Notes under the pieces: model-generated
The model's input: the letters and a program-made list of their open reading frames with translations, nothing else
Databases searched by the model: none
Told to the model about the DNA's origin: nothing
Assembly (NCBI GenBank): GCA_015904055.1
Contig: JABMDE010000074.1
Location: forward strand, 1-5,341
Origin: Nitrospira sp.
Lineage (GTDB): Bacteria; Nitrospirota; Nitrospiria; Nitrospirales; Nitrospiraceae
Length of the DNA: 5,341 nt
Reading direction: 5' to 3'
Program-made: the position numbers and the translations under genes
Shown: in pieces, positions 1-5,321 of the stretch
Numbering within the stretch: the stretch's first letter is position 1
How the letters are laid out: every line of letters begins with the position of its first letter

Positions 1-477
1 ATCAAGAAAGCCTTGCCGATTCCCGCGCTCGACAAGGAGTTCATGGTCGGGGAGATCCAGTTTTACGAGGCGCGGGCCCATGGCGCCGATGCGGTGTTGT
101 TGATCGTTGCGGCGCTGGAGCGTCGGCAACTGATCGACTTCTATGCCTTGGCAACGGAACTTGGCATGGATAGCCTATTTGAAACGCATCATGAGCGGGA
201 ACTCGATAGGGTGCTGGAGTGGATTCCCACCGCCAGATTGATCGGGATCAATAATCGCGATCTCAAGACCTTCACGACTGATCTCAACGTGACTTTTCGG
301 CTGGCCAAAAGAATTCCTGACGATAAAGTCATCGTCAGTGAAAGCGGTATCCGTTCGCGCGCTGATGTGCTGAAGCTTGCCGAGGCGGGGATCCACGCCA
401 TGCTGGTGGGAGAGTCCCTGATTAAATCGGATGATATCGGCAAGAAGGTGGAAGAGTTGCGGGGAGCTTCTGCGTGA
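1..477 (+). CDS. trpC: Indole-3-glycerol phosphate synthase, 3' part (5' end outside window)
   Basis: This enzyme closes the indole ring, converting carboxyphenylamino-deoxyribulose phosphate to indole-3-glycerol phosphate in cytosolic tryptophan synthesis. The reading frame is open from base 1, so the gene enters from the left; the Leu codon (TTG) at 13 is internal, not a start. About 158 C-terminal residues of a usual 250-270 are present. Seen in order: the LDKEF segment, whose Lys (codon 34-36) matches the catalytic acid of the LxKDF motif; GADAVLLIVAAL; a Glu in SLFETHH at the position of a conserved active-site Glu; GINNRDL with its conserved Asn; and SESGI with the Glu-Ser pair near the phosphate site. 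The N-terminal ExKxxSPS motif lies outside the window. The stop codon TGA (475-477) falls inside the first unit of the heptad repeat that follows, so the last codons may have been reshaped by that repeat. trpF follows after 153 bases. Confidence 0.95.
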   Translation: MKKALPIPALDKEFMVGEIQFYEARAHGADAVLLIVAALERRQLIDFYALATELGMDSLFETHHERELDRVLEWIPTARLIGINNRDLKTFTTDLNVTFRLAKRIPDDKVIVSESGIRSRADVLKLAEAGIHAMLVGESLIKSDDIGKKVEELRGASA

Positions 478-567
478 AGCGTATCTCGTGAAGCGTGAAG
501 CGCAGGACGGATGGCAAAGACGTTCTATCTTTGTTTGCGAGATACGAGATACGCTTCACGTTTCACG
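473..567. repeat. 7-bp-periodic inverted repeat between trpC and trpF
   Basis: The left arm is four head-to-tail 7-mers: CGTGAAG (473), CGTATCT (480), CGTGAAG (487) and CGTGAAG (494). The right arm is also built in 7-base steps: CGAGATA (538), CGAGATA (545), CGCTTCA (552) and CGTTTCA (559). Every unit begins with CG. Bases 473-489 are the exact reverse complement of 544-560 (17 bp), separated by 54 bases. A second register pairs 487-502 with 552-567 (16 bp, one G-T). As RNA it would form a long stem inside the trp transcript. The unit order looks like a small dispersed repeat or MITE-like element rather than a terminator, because no T-run follows. The structure is directly visible; membership of a genome-wide family is inference. 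Confidence 0.8.
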
Positions 568-630
568 TGGGATGAAGTGAGAGCAGCACGTATATGAATA
601 CGGCAGCGTAAGAGGAGATTCGGGAATTCC

Positions 631-1260
631 GTGAAGGTCAAAATTTGCGGCATTACCAACGTGGAAGATGCGCAGGTTGCAGTCGCAGCCGGAGCGGACG
701 CGCTTGGATTTGTGATGTATGCCAAGAGCCTACGCTGTGTGAAGCCGGCTGTGGCGAGCGCCATCATTGCAGGACTTCCGCCGTTTGTCCTGCCGATCGG
801 TGTGTTCGTTAACGAGGACCCACAGCGGGTGAGAGCGCTCATGGATGAATGTGGATTCGCGTTGGCCCAGCTGCATGGGGATGAATCCGCCTCCTATTGC
901 GAGAATTTTGGGCGTCCGGTGCTCAAAGCGATTCGCTTGAAAGACCGCACGGCGTTTCTTGCCCTGGCCGAATTTCATGGGCGGGCCAATATGCGTGGGT
1001 TCGTGATCGATGCATTTGGAGAGCACGCATACGGCGGCACCGGGCAGACTGTCGATTGGACATTGGCGGCGGAGGTAGCACGGGCGGCGCCGATTCTATT
1101 GGCTGGCGGTCTGACGCCGTCGAATGTGGCCGAGGCGATTCGGCAAGTACGACCCTACGGAGTCGATGTCAGTAGTGGCGTGGAACAGAGTCCAGGAAAA
1201 AAAGATCCGGACAAAGTGAAGGCGTTTATTCAAGCGGCGAGACTTGTGCCGGCAGAATAA
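631..1260 (+). CDS. trpF: Phosphoribosylanthranilate isomerase
   Basis: TrpF carries out the Amadori rearrangement of N-(5-phosphoribosyl)anthranilate, supplying the substrate of TrpC. The 209-residue product is a normal length for this single-domain TIM barrel. Seen: KICGIT at the N-terminus with Cys6, the expected general base; a YAKSLR segment in place of the common SPR motif; QLHGDE at about 80-85; FVIDAFG with Asp127, the expected general acid; GGTG at 135-138; [10 protein letters not shown] at 157-166; and GVDVSSGVE at 177-185, the last two forming the phosphate site. The start is GTG; starting there puts KICGIT at its usual place. GGGA lies 5 bases upstream and a stronger GAGGAG (612-617) lies 13 bases upstream, which is rather far. 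trpB begins 44 bases downstream. Nothing looks damaged. Confidence 0.97.
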   Translation: MKVKICGITNVEDAQVAVAAGADALGFVMYAKSLRCVKPAVASAIIAGLPPFVLPIGVFVNEDPQRVRALMDECGFALAQLHGDESASYCENFGRPVLKAIRLKDRTAFLALAEFHGRANMRGFVIDAFGEHAYGGTGQTVDWTLAAEVARAAPILLAGGLTPSNVAEAIRQVRPYGVDVSSGVEQSPGKKDPDKVKAFIQAARLVPAE

Positions 1261-1273
1261 GCACAACTATACT
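1244..1273 (+). promoter_or_regulatory. Possible weak internal promoter before trpB
   Basis: TATACT (1268-1273) matches five of six -10 consensus bases. TTGTGC (1244-1249), 18 bases upstream, keeps only the TTG of a -35 box. It would start transcription within the 44-base trpF-trpB gap and could give extra trpBA transcript. Such short matches arise by chance, so this is only a candidate. Confidence 0.2.
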
Positions 1274-1304
1274 GCGGGCGATTGATTGGGGAGGAGTTGT
1301 TTAC

Positions 1305-2498
1305 ATGTCAATGCTTCCAGATAGCCATGGCCGGTTCGGACCTTATGGTGGCCGGTATGTGCCGGAAACCCTCATGCCCGCGTTGCTGGAGCTGGAAGAG
1401 GAGTACGCCAAAGCTAAGAAAGACCGCCGCTTCAAGGCCGACCTTGCGTACTACCTGAAAGAGTACGTCGGACGTCCGACCAGTCTCTACCGTGCCGATC
1501 GGCTGACCAAGAAATTAGGTGGCGCCAAGATTTATCTGAAGCGGGAAGACCTGTGCCATACCGGTGCCCATAAGATCAACAATGCCATCGGGCAAGTGCT
1601 GTTGGCCATGCGTATGAAAAAGCGCCGAATCATTGCCGAAACCGGCGCAGGCCAGCATGGTGTCGCCACCGCGACGGCAGCCGCGATGTTTGGCCTGGAA
1701 TGCGAAGTCTACATGGGCACGGAGGATATGCAGCGTCAGGCGTTGAATGTCTTCCGCATGCGGTTACTCGGTTCGAAAGTGACGGGCGTCGATGCCGGCA
1801 GTCGGACGTTGAAAGATGCCATTAGTGAAGCCATGCGTGATTGGACGACGAATGTGCGGACAACCCATTATATTCTCGGATCAGTGTTAGGGGCGCATCC
1901 CTATCCGATGATGATCCGTGATTTTCAGGCGATTATCGGGAAAGAAGCACGGAAACAAATCCTGGCGGCGGAGGGGAAGCTGCCGGAGTATCTCGTCGCC
2001 TGTGTCGGGGGCGGGAGCAATTCAATTGGCCTGTTCCATGCGTTTCTAGGTGATCGCAAGGTCAAGATGGTCGGCGTGGAAGCAGGAGGGAGCGGGATTG
2101 TGAGCGGCAAACATGCGGCCAGGTTTTCCGGTGGGAAACCGGGTGTTTTGCAAGGGACCATGACCTATCTGCTTCAGGACGAGAACGGGCAGATCAATTT
2201 GACCCATTCCGTCTCGGCCGGATTGGATTACGCGGCGGTTGGTCCAGAGCACAGTCTCTATCATGACCAGGGCCGGATCGAATACAGCTATGCGACAGAC
2301 GATGAAGCGATGGCCGCCTTTGATCTCCTGGCACGTGAGGAAGGCATCATGCCTGCACTCGAAAGCGCCCACGCGATCGCGCATGTCGTGAAGCTGGCCC
2401 CGAAACTGAAAAAGTCACAGGTGATCATTGCCAATCTATCCGGCCGTGGTGACAAAGACGTCCAGCAAGTGGCCAGGATGCGAGGGGTGGAGCTATGA
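1305..2498 (+). CDS. trpB: Tryptophan synthase beta chain
   Basis: TrpB is the PLP-dependent subunit of the alpha2beta2 tryptophan synthase; it condenses indole with L-serine to give L-tryptophan. The product is 397 residues, the normal length for TrpB1. Seen: [17 protein letters not shown] at 11-27; [19 protein letters not shown], with Lys90 as the PLP Schiff-base lysine; [11 protein letters not shown] with Glu112, the catalytic glutamate; [11 protein letters not shown] at 198-208; the GGGSN phosphate loop at 235-239; SAGLDY with Asp308 of the COMM/closure region; ALESAHA at 351-357; and SGRGDKD at 379-385. Asp308-Tyr is followed by AAVGPEH where PxVGPEH is commoner, a mild variant. GAGGAG (1291-1296) sits 8 bases before the ATG. 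A second in-frame ATG lies two codons further on, but the first has the better spacing. Its stop overlaps the trpA start (ATGA), indicating translational coupling with the partner subunit. Confidence 0.98.
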   Translation: MSMLPDSHGRFGPYGGRYVPETLMPALLELEEEYAKAKKDRRFKADLAYYLKEYVGRPTSLYRADRLTKKLGGAKIYLKREDLCHTGAHKINNAIGQVLLAMRMKKRRIIAETGAGQHGVATATAAAMFGLECEVYMGTEDMQRQALNVFRMRLLGSKVTGVDAGSRTLKDAISEAMRDWTTNVRTTHYILGSVLGAHPYPMMIRDFQAIIGKEARKQILAAEGKLPEYLVACVGGGSNSIGLFHAFLGDRKVKMVGVEAGGSGIVSGKHAARFSGGKPGVLQGTMTYLLQDENGQINLTHSVSAGLDYAAVGPEHSLYHDQGRIEYSYATDDEAMAAFDLLAREEGIMPALESAHAIAHVVKLAPKLKKSQVIIANLSGRGDKDVQQVARMRGVEL

Positions 2499-3298
2499 GC
2501 GGACGGCTGGAAACCACGTTTCGACGGTTGCGTGAGAAGAAAGAGAAAGCGCTCATTGCCTATCTCATGGCGGGTGACCCAGGATTGGCTGAGACAGAAC
2601 AACTGGTTGTGGCCTTAGAACAGGCCGGCGCCGATATCATTGAATTGGGTGTGCCCTTCTCCGATCCGATTGCCGATGGGCCGGTCATTCAGCAAGCTGC
2701 CGAGCGGGGGTTGAAGAGCGGCACAACACTGCGGAAAATTCTGGATTCCGTGAAGTCCCTCAGACAGCGTACTGAGATCCCGATCGTCCTCATGTTGTAC
2801 TACAACTCGATCCACGCCATGGGTTGTGGGCAGTTTTGCAAGGCTGCAACGGTTGCCGGAATCGATGGATTGATCGTGCCGGATATGCCGCCGGATGAAG
2901 CGGGACCGCTTAAGGGCCCGGCCGATGCCGCAGGCCTGCCGCTTATTTTTCTACTGGCACCGACCAGCACGCCCAGTCGACGAAAACTTGTGGCGGAAGA
3001 ATCACACGGGTTTGTCTATTACGTCTCCTTGACCGGTATCACTGGGGCGAAGCTCAGCAATGTGACGGACATCCAACAGAATGTGAAGAAGCTCAAGAAA
3101 GTCTCTGCCTCACCTGTCGCAGTCGGTTTCGGCGTGGCGACACCGGAAGATGCCGCGCAAGTCTCCAAAATGGCCGATGGGGTGATCGTCGGCAGCGCCA
3201 TTGTGAAACGCATTGCGTCCTATCAGCACGATCCCAAGATGGTCAGCCATGTTGCTGAGTTTGTGCGGTCGTTGAAAGCTGCGATGGCGCCGGCCTAG
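2495..3298 (+). CDS. trpA: Tryptophan synthase alpha chain
   Basis: TrpA cleaves indole-3-glycerol phosphate to indole and glyceraldehyde-3-phosphate; indole is channelled to TrpB. The 267-residue product is a full-length TIM barrel. Seen: AYLMAGDPG at 22-30; [19 protein letters not shown] with catalytic Glu50 and Asp61; VLMLYYN at 98-104; IVPDMPPDE at 127-134; FLLAPTSTP at 152-160; [14 protein letters not shown] at 175-187, with the active-site Tyr and the mobile loop 6; [11 protein letters not shown] at 210-220; and VGSAIVKRI at 232-240, the phosphate site. The start overlaps the trpB stop (ATGA), so it is coupled to trpB. The last ~50 codons have a second, decayed copy at 4694-4858, so this 3' end may have been exchanged during insertion of the downstream genes. 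No clear terminator follows. Confidence 0.98.
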   Translation: MSGRLETTFRRLREKKEKALIAYLMAGDPGLAETEQLVVALEQAGADIIELGVPFSDPIADGPVIQQAAERGLKSGTTLRKILDSVKSLRQRTEIPIVLMLYYNSIHAMGCGQFCKAATVAGIDGLIVPDMPPDEAGPLKGPADAAGLPLIFLLAPTSTPSRRKLVAEESHGFVYYVSLTGITGAKLSNVTDIQQNVKKLKKVSASPVAVGFGVATPEDAAQVSKMADGVIVGSAIVKRIASYQHDPKMVSHVAEFVRSLKAAMAPA

Positions 3299-3332
3299 CC
3301 AGCTACACTGGGATAGACTCTTCGTTTCTTGT

Positions 3333-3351
3333 CCTCGTTATAGTGACGAGG
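3333..3351 (+). promoter_or_regulatory. Palindrome over a possible -10 box before mntA
   Basis: Bases 3333-3340 pair with 3344-3351 (8 bp, including one G-T) around a 3-base loop. TATAGT (3339-3344) inside it matches five of six -10 bases, but no convincing -35 box lies 16-18 bases upstream. There is no T-run after the stem, so it is a poor terminator for trpA. A palindrome covering a promoter would suit an operator of the antitoxin gene that follows; this is inference. Confidence 0.3.
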
Positions 3352-3399
3352 TAAGATGGCGTCGGTGAAATGTGCGTGCTGGGTGTAGTCAGGGACATC

Positions 3400-3819
3400 A
3401 TGAAGACAGCCCTCCATACCATTCCTCCAGAGCAGCGAGAAGATGTGTTGGCGAAGCTCCGTGTTGAATTGGCACGGGTATCAGGGCTGCGCTTTGTCTA
3501 TCTGTATGGGTCGGCGCTTGAGTCCGACAGGGTTCATGATGTGGACGTTGGGATTTTTCTTGATGATTCGATGGACGCACTGCAGATGAATATGATGGAT
3601 GCTCTCTCGGTAACGCTCTCAGCCGCTGTGGGAGTGCCTGTTGATATTCGGATGCTCAATGCGGCACCACTGCCGTTCCTCTACCATGTGCTGCGAGGGA
3701 AGTTGGTGCTGTGTCGAGACGAGACCTTCTTGACCGATATGCTGGAAGATGTCGCCCGCCGCTACCTTGACCTTGCCCCGTTCCTCCGCAACGGCACGAA
3801 GGAAGCCTTCGCCGCATGA
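3400..3819 (+). CDS. mntA: MntA-type minimal nucleotidyltransferase antitoxin
   Basis: The product is a small nucleotidyltransferase of the MNT family. In characterised MntA-HepT pairs this protein neutralises the HepT RNase by adding AMP to a tyrosine of the toxin. With the ATG at 3400 it is 139 residues, a normal length. Seen: YLYGSA with the Gly37-Ser38 signature; HDVDVGIFLD with metal-binding Asp47 and Asp49 (GS-x8-DxD); VPVDIRMLN with the third acidic residue, Asp82; and the usual C-terminal helix RRYLDLAPFLR. AGGGA (3391-3395) lies 4 bases before this ATG. An in-frame ATG at 3370 would add ten residues (MCVLGVVRDI) with no close ribosome binding site; I prefer 3400 but cannot exclude 3370. 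The gene starts about 100 bases after trpA on the same strand and overlaps the hepT start by ATGA. Because hepT is truncated, this antitoxin is now an orphan in this window. Confidence 0.88.
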   Translation: MKTALHTIPPEQREDVLAKLRVELARVSGLRFVYLYGSALESDRVHDVDVGIFLDDSMDALQMNMMDALSVTLSAAVGVPVDIRMLNAAPLPFLYHVLRGKLVLCRDETFLTDMLEDVARRYLDLAPFLRNGTKEAFAA

Positions 3820-3926
3820 GCCTGAATCCGGACCTCATCCGGGCACGGTGCGTTGAGATCGATACATCGTTGATCCGGCTTGAAGAGATCGGCCGTCTGT
3901 CTCGCGAGACATTCCTTTCCAACTAA
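3816..3926 (+). pseudogene. hepT: HepT-like (DUF86) toxin, truncated after 36 codons
   Basis: The frame begins with ATG overlapping the mntA stop (ATGA), the classic layout of an MntA-HepT pair, and encodes MSLNPDLIRARCVEID and onward to LEEIGRLSRETFLSN. This matches the N-terminal helix region expected of HepT/DUF86 proteins, which are usually 110-145 residues. It stops at TAA (3924-3926), so the catalytic Rx4-6H motif and the following tyrosine that MntA modifies are absent. I find no continuation of HepT in the three + frames immediately downstream, so this looks like loss of the 3' part by deletion or recombination near 3920 rather than a point nonsense mutation. The remnant cannot be an active RNase. 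The N-terminal match is from recognition of the family, without a search. Confidence 0.75.
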
Positions 3927-4101
3927 AACAACCTACATCTACTTGTTCGCTGGGGGATTCGTGGTGATTCACGGCAGAATTCCTGGAAAATTTCCCCATC
4001 AGTTACTCATTGTGCCTGACTGCTCTTTTCCCCGTCGGTCTCGCGCAACCTCGCCGAAGAGAGTTGACAGGTGTTAGGTGACAGGCTACGGTACTGTCTG
4101 A
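3927..4101. other. Gap between truncated hepT and higB, no gene recognised
   Basis: No coding region is supported here. A + frame from 3880 to 4077 stays open but overlaps hepT out of frame and shows no family motif. The right end holds the heptad repeat and likely higBA promoter described separately. The breakpoint that removed the rest of hepT must lie near the left end. An 11-base word, CCTGACTGCTC, at about 4016 recurs near 4900, which may be chance. Confidence 0.5.
4064..4098 (+). promoter_or_regulatory. Likely higBA promoter with heptad repeat and operator-like palindrome
   Basis: TTGACA (4064-4069) is a perfect -35 box. After 17 bases comes TACGGT (4087-4092), which keeps the T, A and final T of a -10 box. 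Three 7-mers, TGACAGG (4065), TGTTAGG (4072) and TGACAGG (4079), run through the spacer. GACAG (4080-4084) and CTGTC (4094-4098) form an inverted repeat centred on the -10 box, a plausible site for autorepression by the HigA protein, as known for HigBA systems. Predicted transcription would start within a few bases of the higB ATG at 4102, giving a nearly leaderless message. The boxes are visible; the regulation is inferred. Confidence 0.5.
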
Positions 4102-4392
4102 ATGAAGATCAGGAACTTTGTGCATAAGGGCCTCAAATGGCTCTATGCCGAGGATAGAGCCCGTGGGTTGCCACCTGAGACTGTGGAGAAGTTGCGCAAG
4201 ATGTTCGCCTATCTGGACAACATGCAAGAGCCCGGAGAGCTTCGAGCGCTTCGAGGGTGGAAAGCGCATACGTTGACTGGCGATCGCAAAGGGACGTGGA
4301 GCTTGAGCGTCACCAGGAACCGGCGATTGACGTTTCATATTGATCTGGAAGAGGGCGACATCTGCGACGTGAACCTGGAAGACTACCATTAG
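4102..4392 (+). CDS. higB: HigB-family toxin of a type II toxin-antitoxin system
   Basis: The 96-residue product belongs to the RelE/HigB fold of ribosome-dependent mRNA endonucleases, which cut translated mRNA and stop growth when not bound by HigA. Seen: the N-terminal FVHKGLKWLY at 6-15; the helix region TVEKLRKMFAYLD at 27-39; the core GWKAHTLTGDRKGTWSLSV at 52-70 with the typical H-x-L-x-GDxKGxWS pattern; TRNRRLTFHID at 71-81, where the conserved Asn-Arg-Arg lies at the expected active site; and the terminal DVNLEDYH, a hallmark ending of this family. The length is standard and nothing seems missing. No ribosome binding site precedes the ATG, consistent with the nearly leaderless promoter placement. 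The antitoxin follows 16 bases later, toxin first as is usual for hig loci. Confidence 0.92.
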   Translation: MKIRNFVHKGLKWLYAEDRARGLPPETVEKLRKMFAYLDNMQEPGELRALRGWKAHTLTGDRKGTWSLSVTRNRRLTFHIDLEEGDICDVNLEDYH

Positions 4393-4408
4393 GAGAGGAG
4401 ATCCACAC

Positions 4409-4708
4409 ATGCCTATGAAGAACCCACCGCATCCTGGAGACTTTATCCGAACGGAGGTCATCGAGCCTGCAGGCCTGTCGGTGACTGCAGCCGCCAAGGC
4501 TCTTCAGGTGTCGCGTCCAGCCTTGTCGAGTCTCCTGAACGGGAAGGCTGATTTATCCGGGGAGATGGCGTTGCGGCTGGAGAAGGCGTTCGGCGTACAG
4601 ATGGATACTCTTATGCGGATGCAAACAGCCTACGATATTGCCCAGACCCGTAAGCAAGCGAAACACGTCCGTGTCCACCGGCTTGTGCTATCTGTGGCGC
4701 ACTCCTAA
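4409..4708 (+). CDS. higA: HigA-family antitoxin, XRE-type helix-turn-helix
   Basis: The 99-residue product binds and neutralises HigB and is expected to repress the higBA promoter. Seen: NPPHPGDFIRTEVIEPAGLSVTAAAKALQVS at 5-35, then RPALSSLLNGKADLSGEMALRLEKAFG at 36-62, which together form the helix-turn-helix of the HigA subfamily (PxHPGxxL; S-R-x-x-x-S-x-L-L-N-G). The segment MRMQTAYDIAQTRKQAK at 69-85 is the typical helix after it. AGGAGAGGAG just after the higB stop gives a strong ribosome binding site 8 bases before the ATG; Met3 is an alternative start. The final residues are unusual: the stop TAA (4706-4708) lies within DNA similar to the trpA 3' end that begins near 4694, so the last few residues (about VAHS) are probably read from trpA-derived sequence. 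The core fold should be unaffected. Confidence 0.92.
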   Translation: MPMKNPPHPGDFIRTEVIEPAGLSVTAAAKALQVSRPALSSLLNGKADLSGEMALRLEKAFGVQMDTLMRMQTAYDIAQTRKQAKHVRVHRLVLSVAHS

Positions 4709-4858
4709 GGATGCCGCGCAAGTCTCGAAAATGGCCGATGGGGTGATCGTCGGCAGCGCCATCGTGAAACGCATTGCGTCCCACCAACAGGATCCTGAAA
4801 TGATCGGCCACGTTGCCGAGTTTGTCCGATCACTCGAGTCGCCATGGTGCCAGCCTAG
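4694..4858 (+). pseudogene. trpA: Second copy of the trpA 3' end (headless remnant)
   Basis: From about 4694 to the TAG at 4856-4858 the sequence repeats 3134-3298 of trpA. In the collinear block 4710-4838 versus 3149-3277, I count 20 differences in 129 bases; 37 of 43 encoded residues are identical, including [18 protein letters not shown] and HVAEFVRSL. Differences are mainly silent, so the copy descends from a working trpA. It lacks the first ~215 codons and so cannot make a TIM barrel. One extra base near 4700 and one missing base near 4842 shift the frame relative to trpA, but the original stop is still recognisable. Similarity fades just after the stop. The copy lies in direct orientation, about 1,560 bases from its twin, and overlaps the last codons of higA. 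Confidence 0.93.
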
Positions 4859-5271
4859 GCAGTGAACGGAAGGACGCTGGGCCAGTCACAACAAGCTTCC
4901 TGACTGCTCGTGCGAGTGACCAGTTTCCGAAGCGAGCAGATGCACAATACAAGATCTGCCTGGTAATTTTCCTTGAATGCACATTGACGCTTTACTCTCT
5001 GGACGGGCCGAATCCTGAAGCGTGCGTGCTGTAGGAGTCTGGATGGAAGGAGCTTGCCGAAGAAGCGAGCAGGCAACTCTGCTTGCAGTTCCATGAGAAT
5101 CGCCAGAATCCTCGTCATTCGACCAATACCTTCTCTGAATGGGTGAATCAGCCAGCCATTTTTCCCATAGATGACTGACAAAAGAACCGGCGTGAGTAGG
5201 CCGTTATCGTCGCACTGTCTGATCGAGACACACTGGTAACTTCGCTCATTTCTACTAGATAGTGTCGTCAC
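4855..5271 (-). pseudogene. Fic-domain protein relic
   Basis: On the minus strand an open frame (GTG at 5271) contains IHPFREGIGRMTRILAI at residues 42-58 (HPF at 5137-5145), followed by LMELQAELPARFFGK. This is the Fic core motif HPFxxGNGR and the helix after it. Fic proteins transfer AMP or other phosphate-linked groups to target proteins, and some are toxins. The motif Asn is replaced by Ile (ATT, one base from AAT). Only 42 residues precede the motif, and they do not clearly match the helices expected there; a stop in the same frame lies at 5293-5295. Residues after about 73 (below 5055) show no recognisable family, and the frame ends inside the trpA remnant. I read it as a broken fragment. 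Bases 4859-5050 otherwise hold no gene I can support on either strand. Confidence 0.6.
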
Positions 5272-5321
5272 GAGATGTGAAATGATGTAGAATCATATCA
5301 ACCGCAGGAGGTTTGATATGA
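5265..5321 (+). promoter_or_regulatory. Promoter and start-site palindrome of the downstream gene
   Basis: TCGTCA (5265-5270, four of six -35 bases), a 17-base spacer and TAGAAT (5288-5293, five of six -10 bases) form a good promoter candidate. AGGAGG (5306-5311) is a perfect ribosome binding site, 6 bases before ATG 5318. TCATATCAA (5293-5301) and TTGATATGA (5313-5321) are exact 9-bp inverted repeats with the ribosome binding site in the 11-base loop and the start codon in the right arm. Transcription would begin near 5300, inside the left arm, so the palindrome is more likely a DNA operator than an RNA hairpin. Confidence 0.5.

Noticed and set aside
473..567. CRISPR array
   Set aside because: The repeats are 7 bases long and contiguous, with no spacers of uniform length.
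568..630. trp leader or attenuator (Trp codon run) before trpF
   Set aside because: The only short frame here (ATG near 594) encodes a few residues without tryptophan, and the position is mid-operon.
525..842. Minus-strand open frames opposite trpF, trpB and trpA
   Set aside because: They lie opposite well-conserved trp genes and show no family motifs; they are shadows of high-GC coding sequence.
3299..3360. Rho-independent terminator for the trp operon
   Set aside because: The only fair stem (3333-3351) is not followed by a T-run and the other (3299-3311) has a 4-bp stem. I could not support a terminator call.
3880..4077. Plus-strand 65-codon open frame
   Set aside because: It overlaps the hepT remnant in another frame and has no recognisable motif; it is most likely chance.
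3299..4693. Insertion sequence or integrase-driven island
   Set aside because: No transposase, integrase or short terminal inverted repeats are visible; the only bracketing sequence is the trpA tail, so homologous recombination fits better.
4638..4865. A small protein carrying the TrpA C-terminus
   Set aside because: The frame starts within higA out of frame and becomes trpA-like only after 4700; it is the pseudogene read through, not a gene with its own start.
4813..5034. Plus-strand 73-codon open frame
   Set aside because: It starts inside the trpA remnant out of its frame, has no ribosome binding site and shows no family motif.
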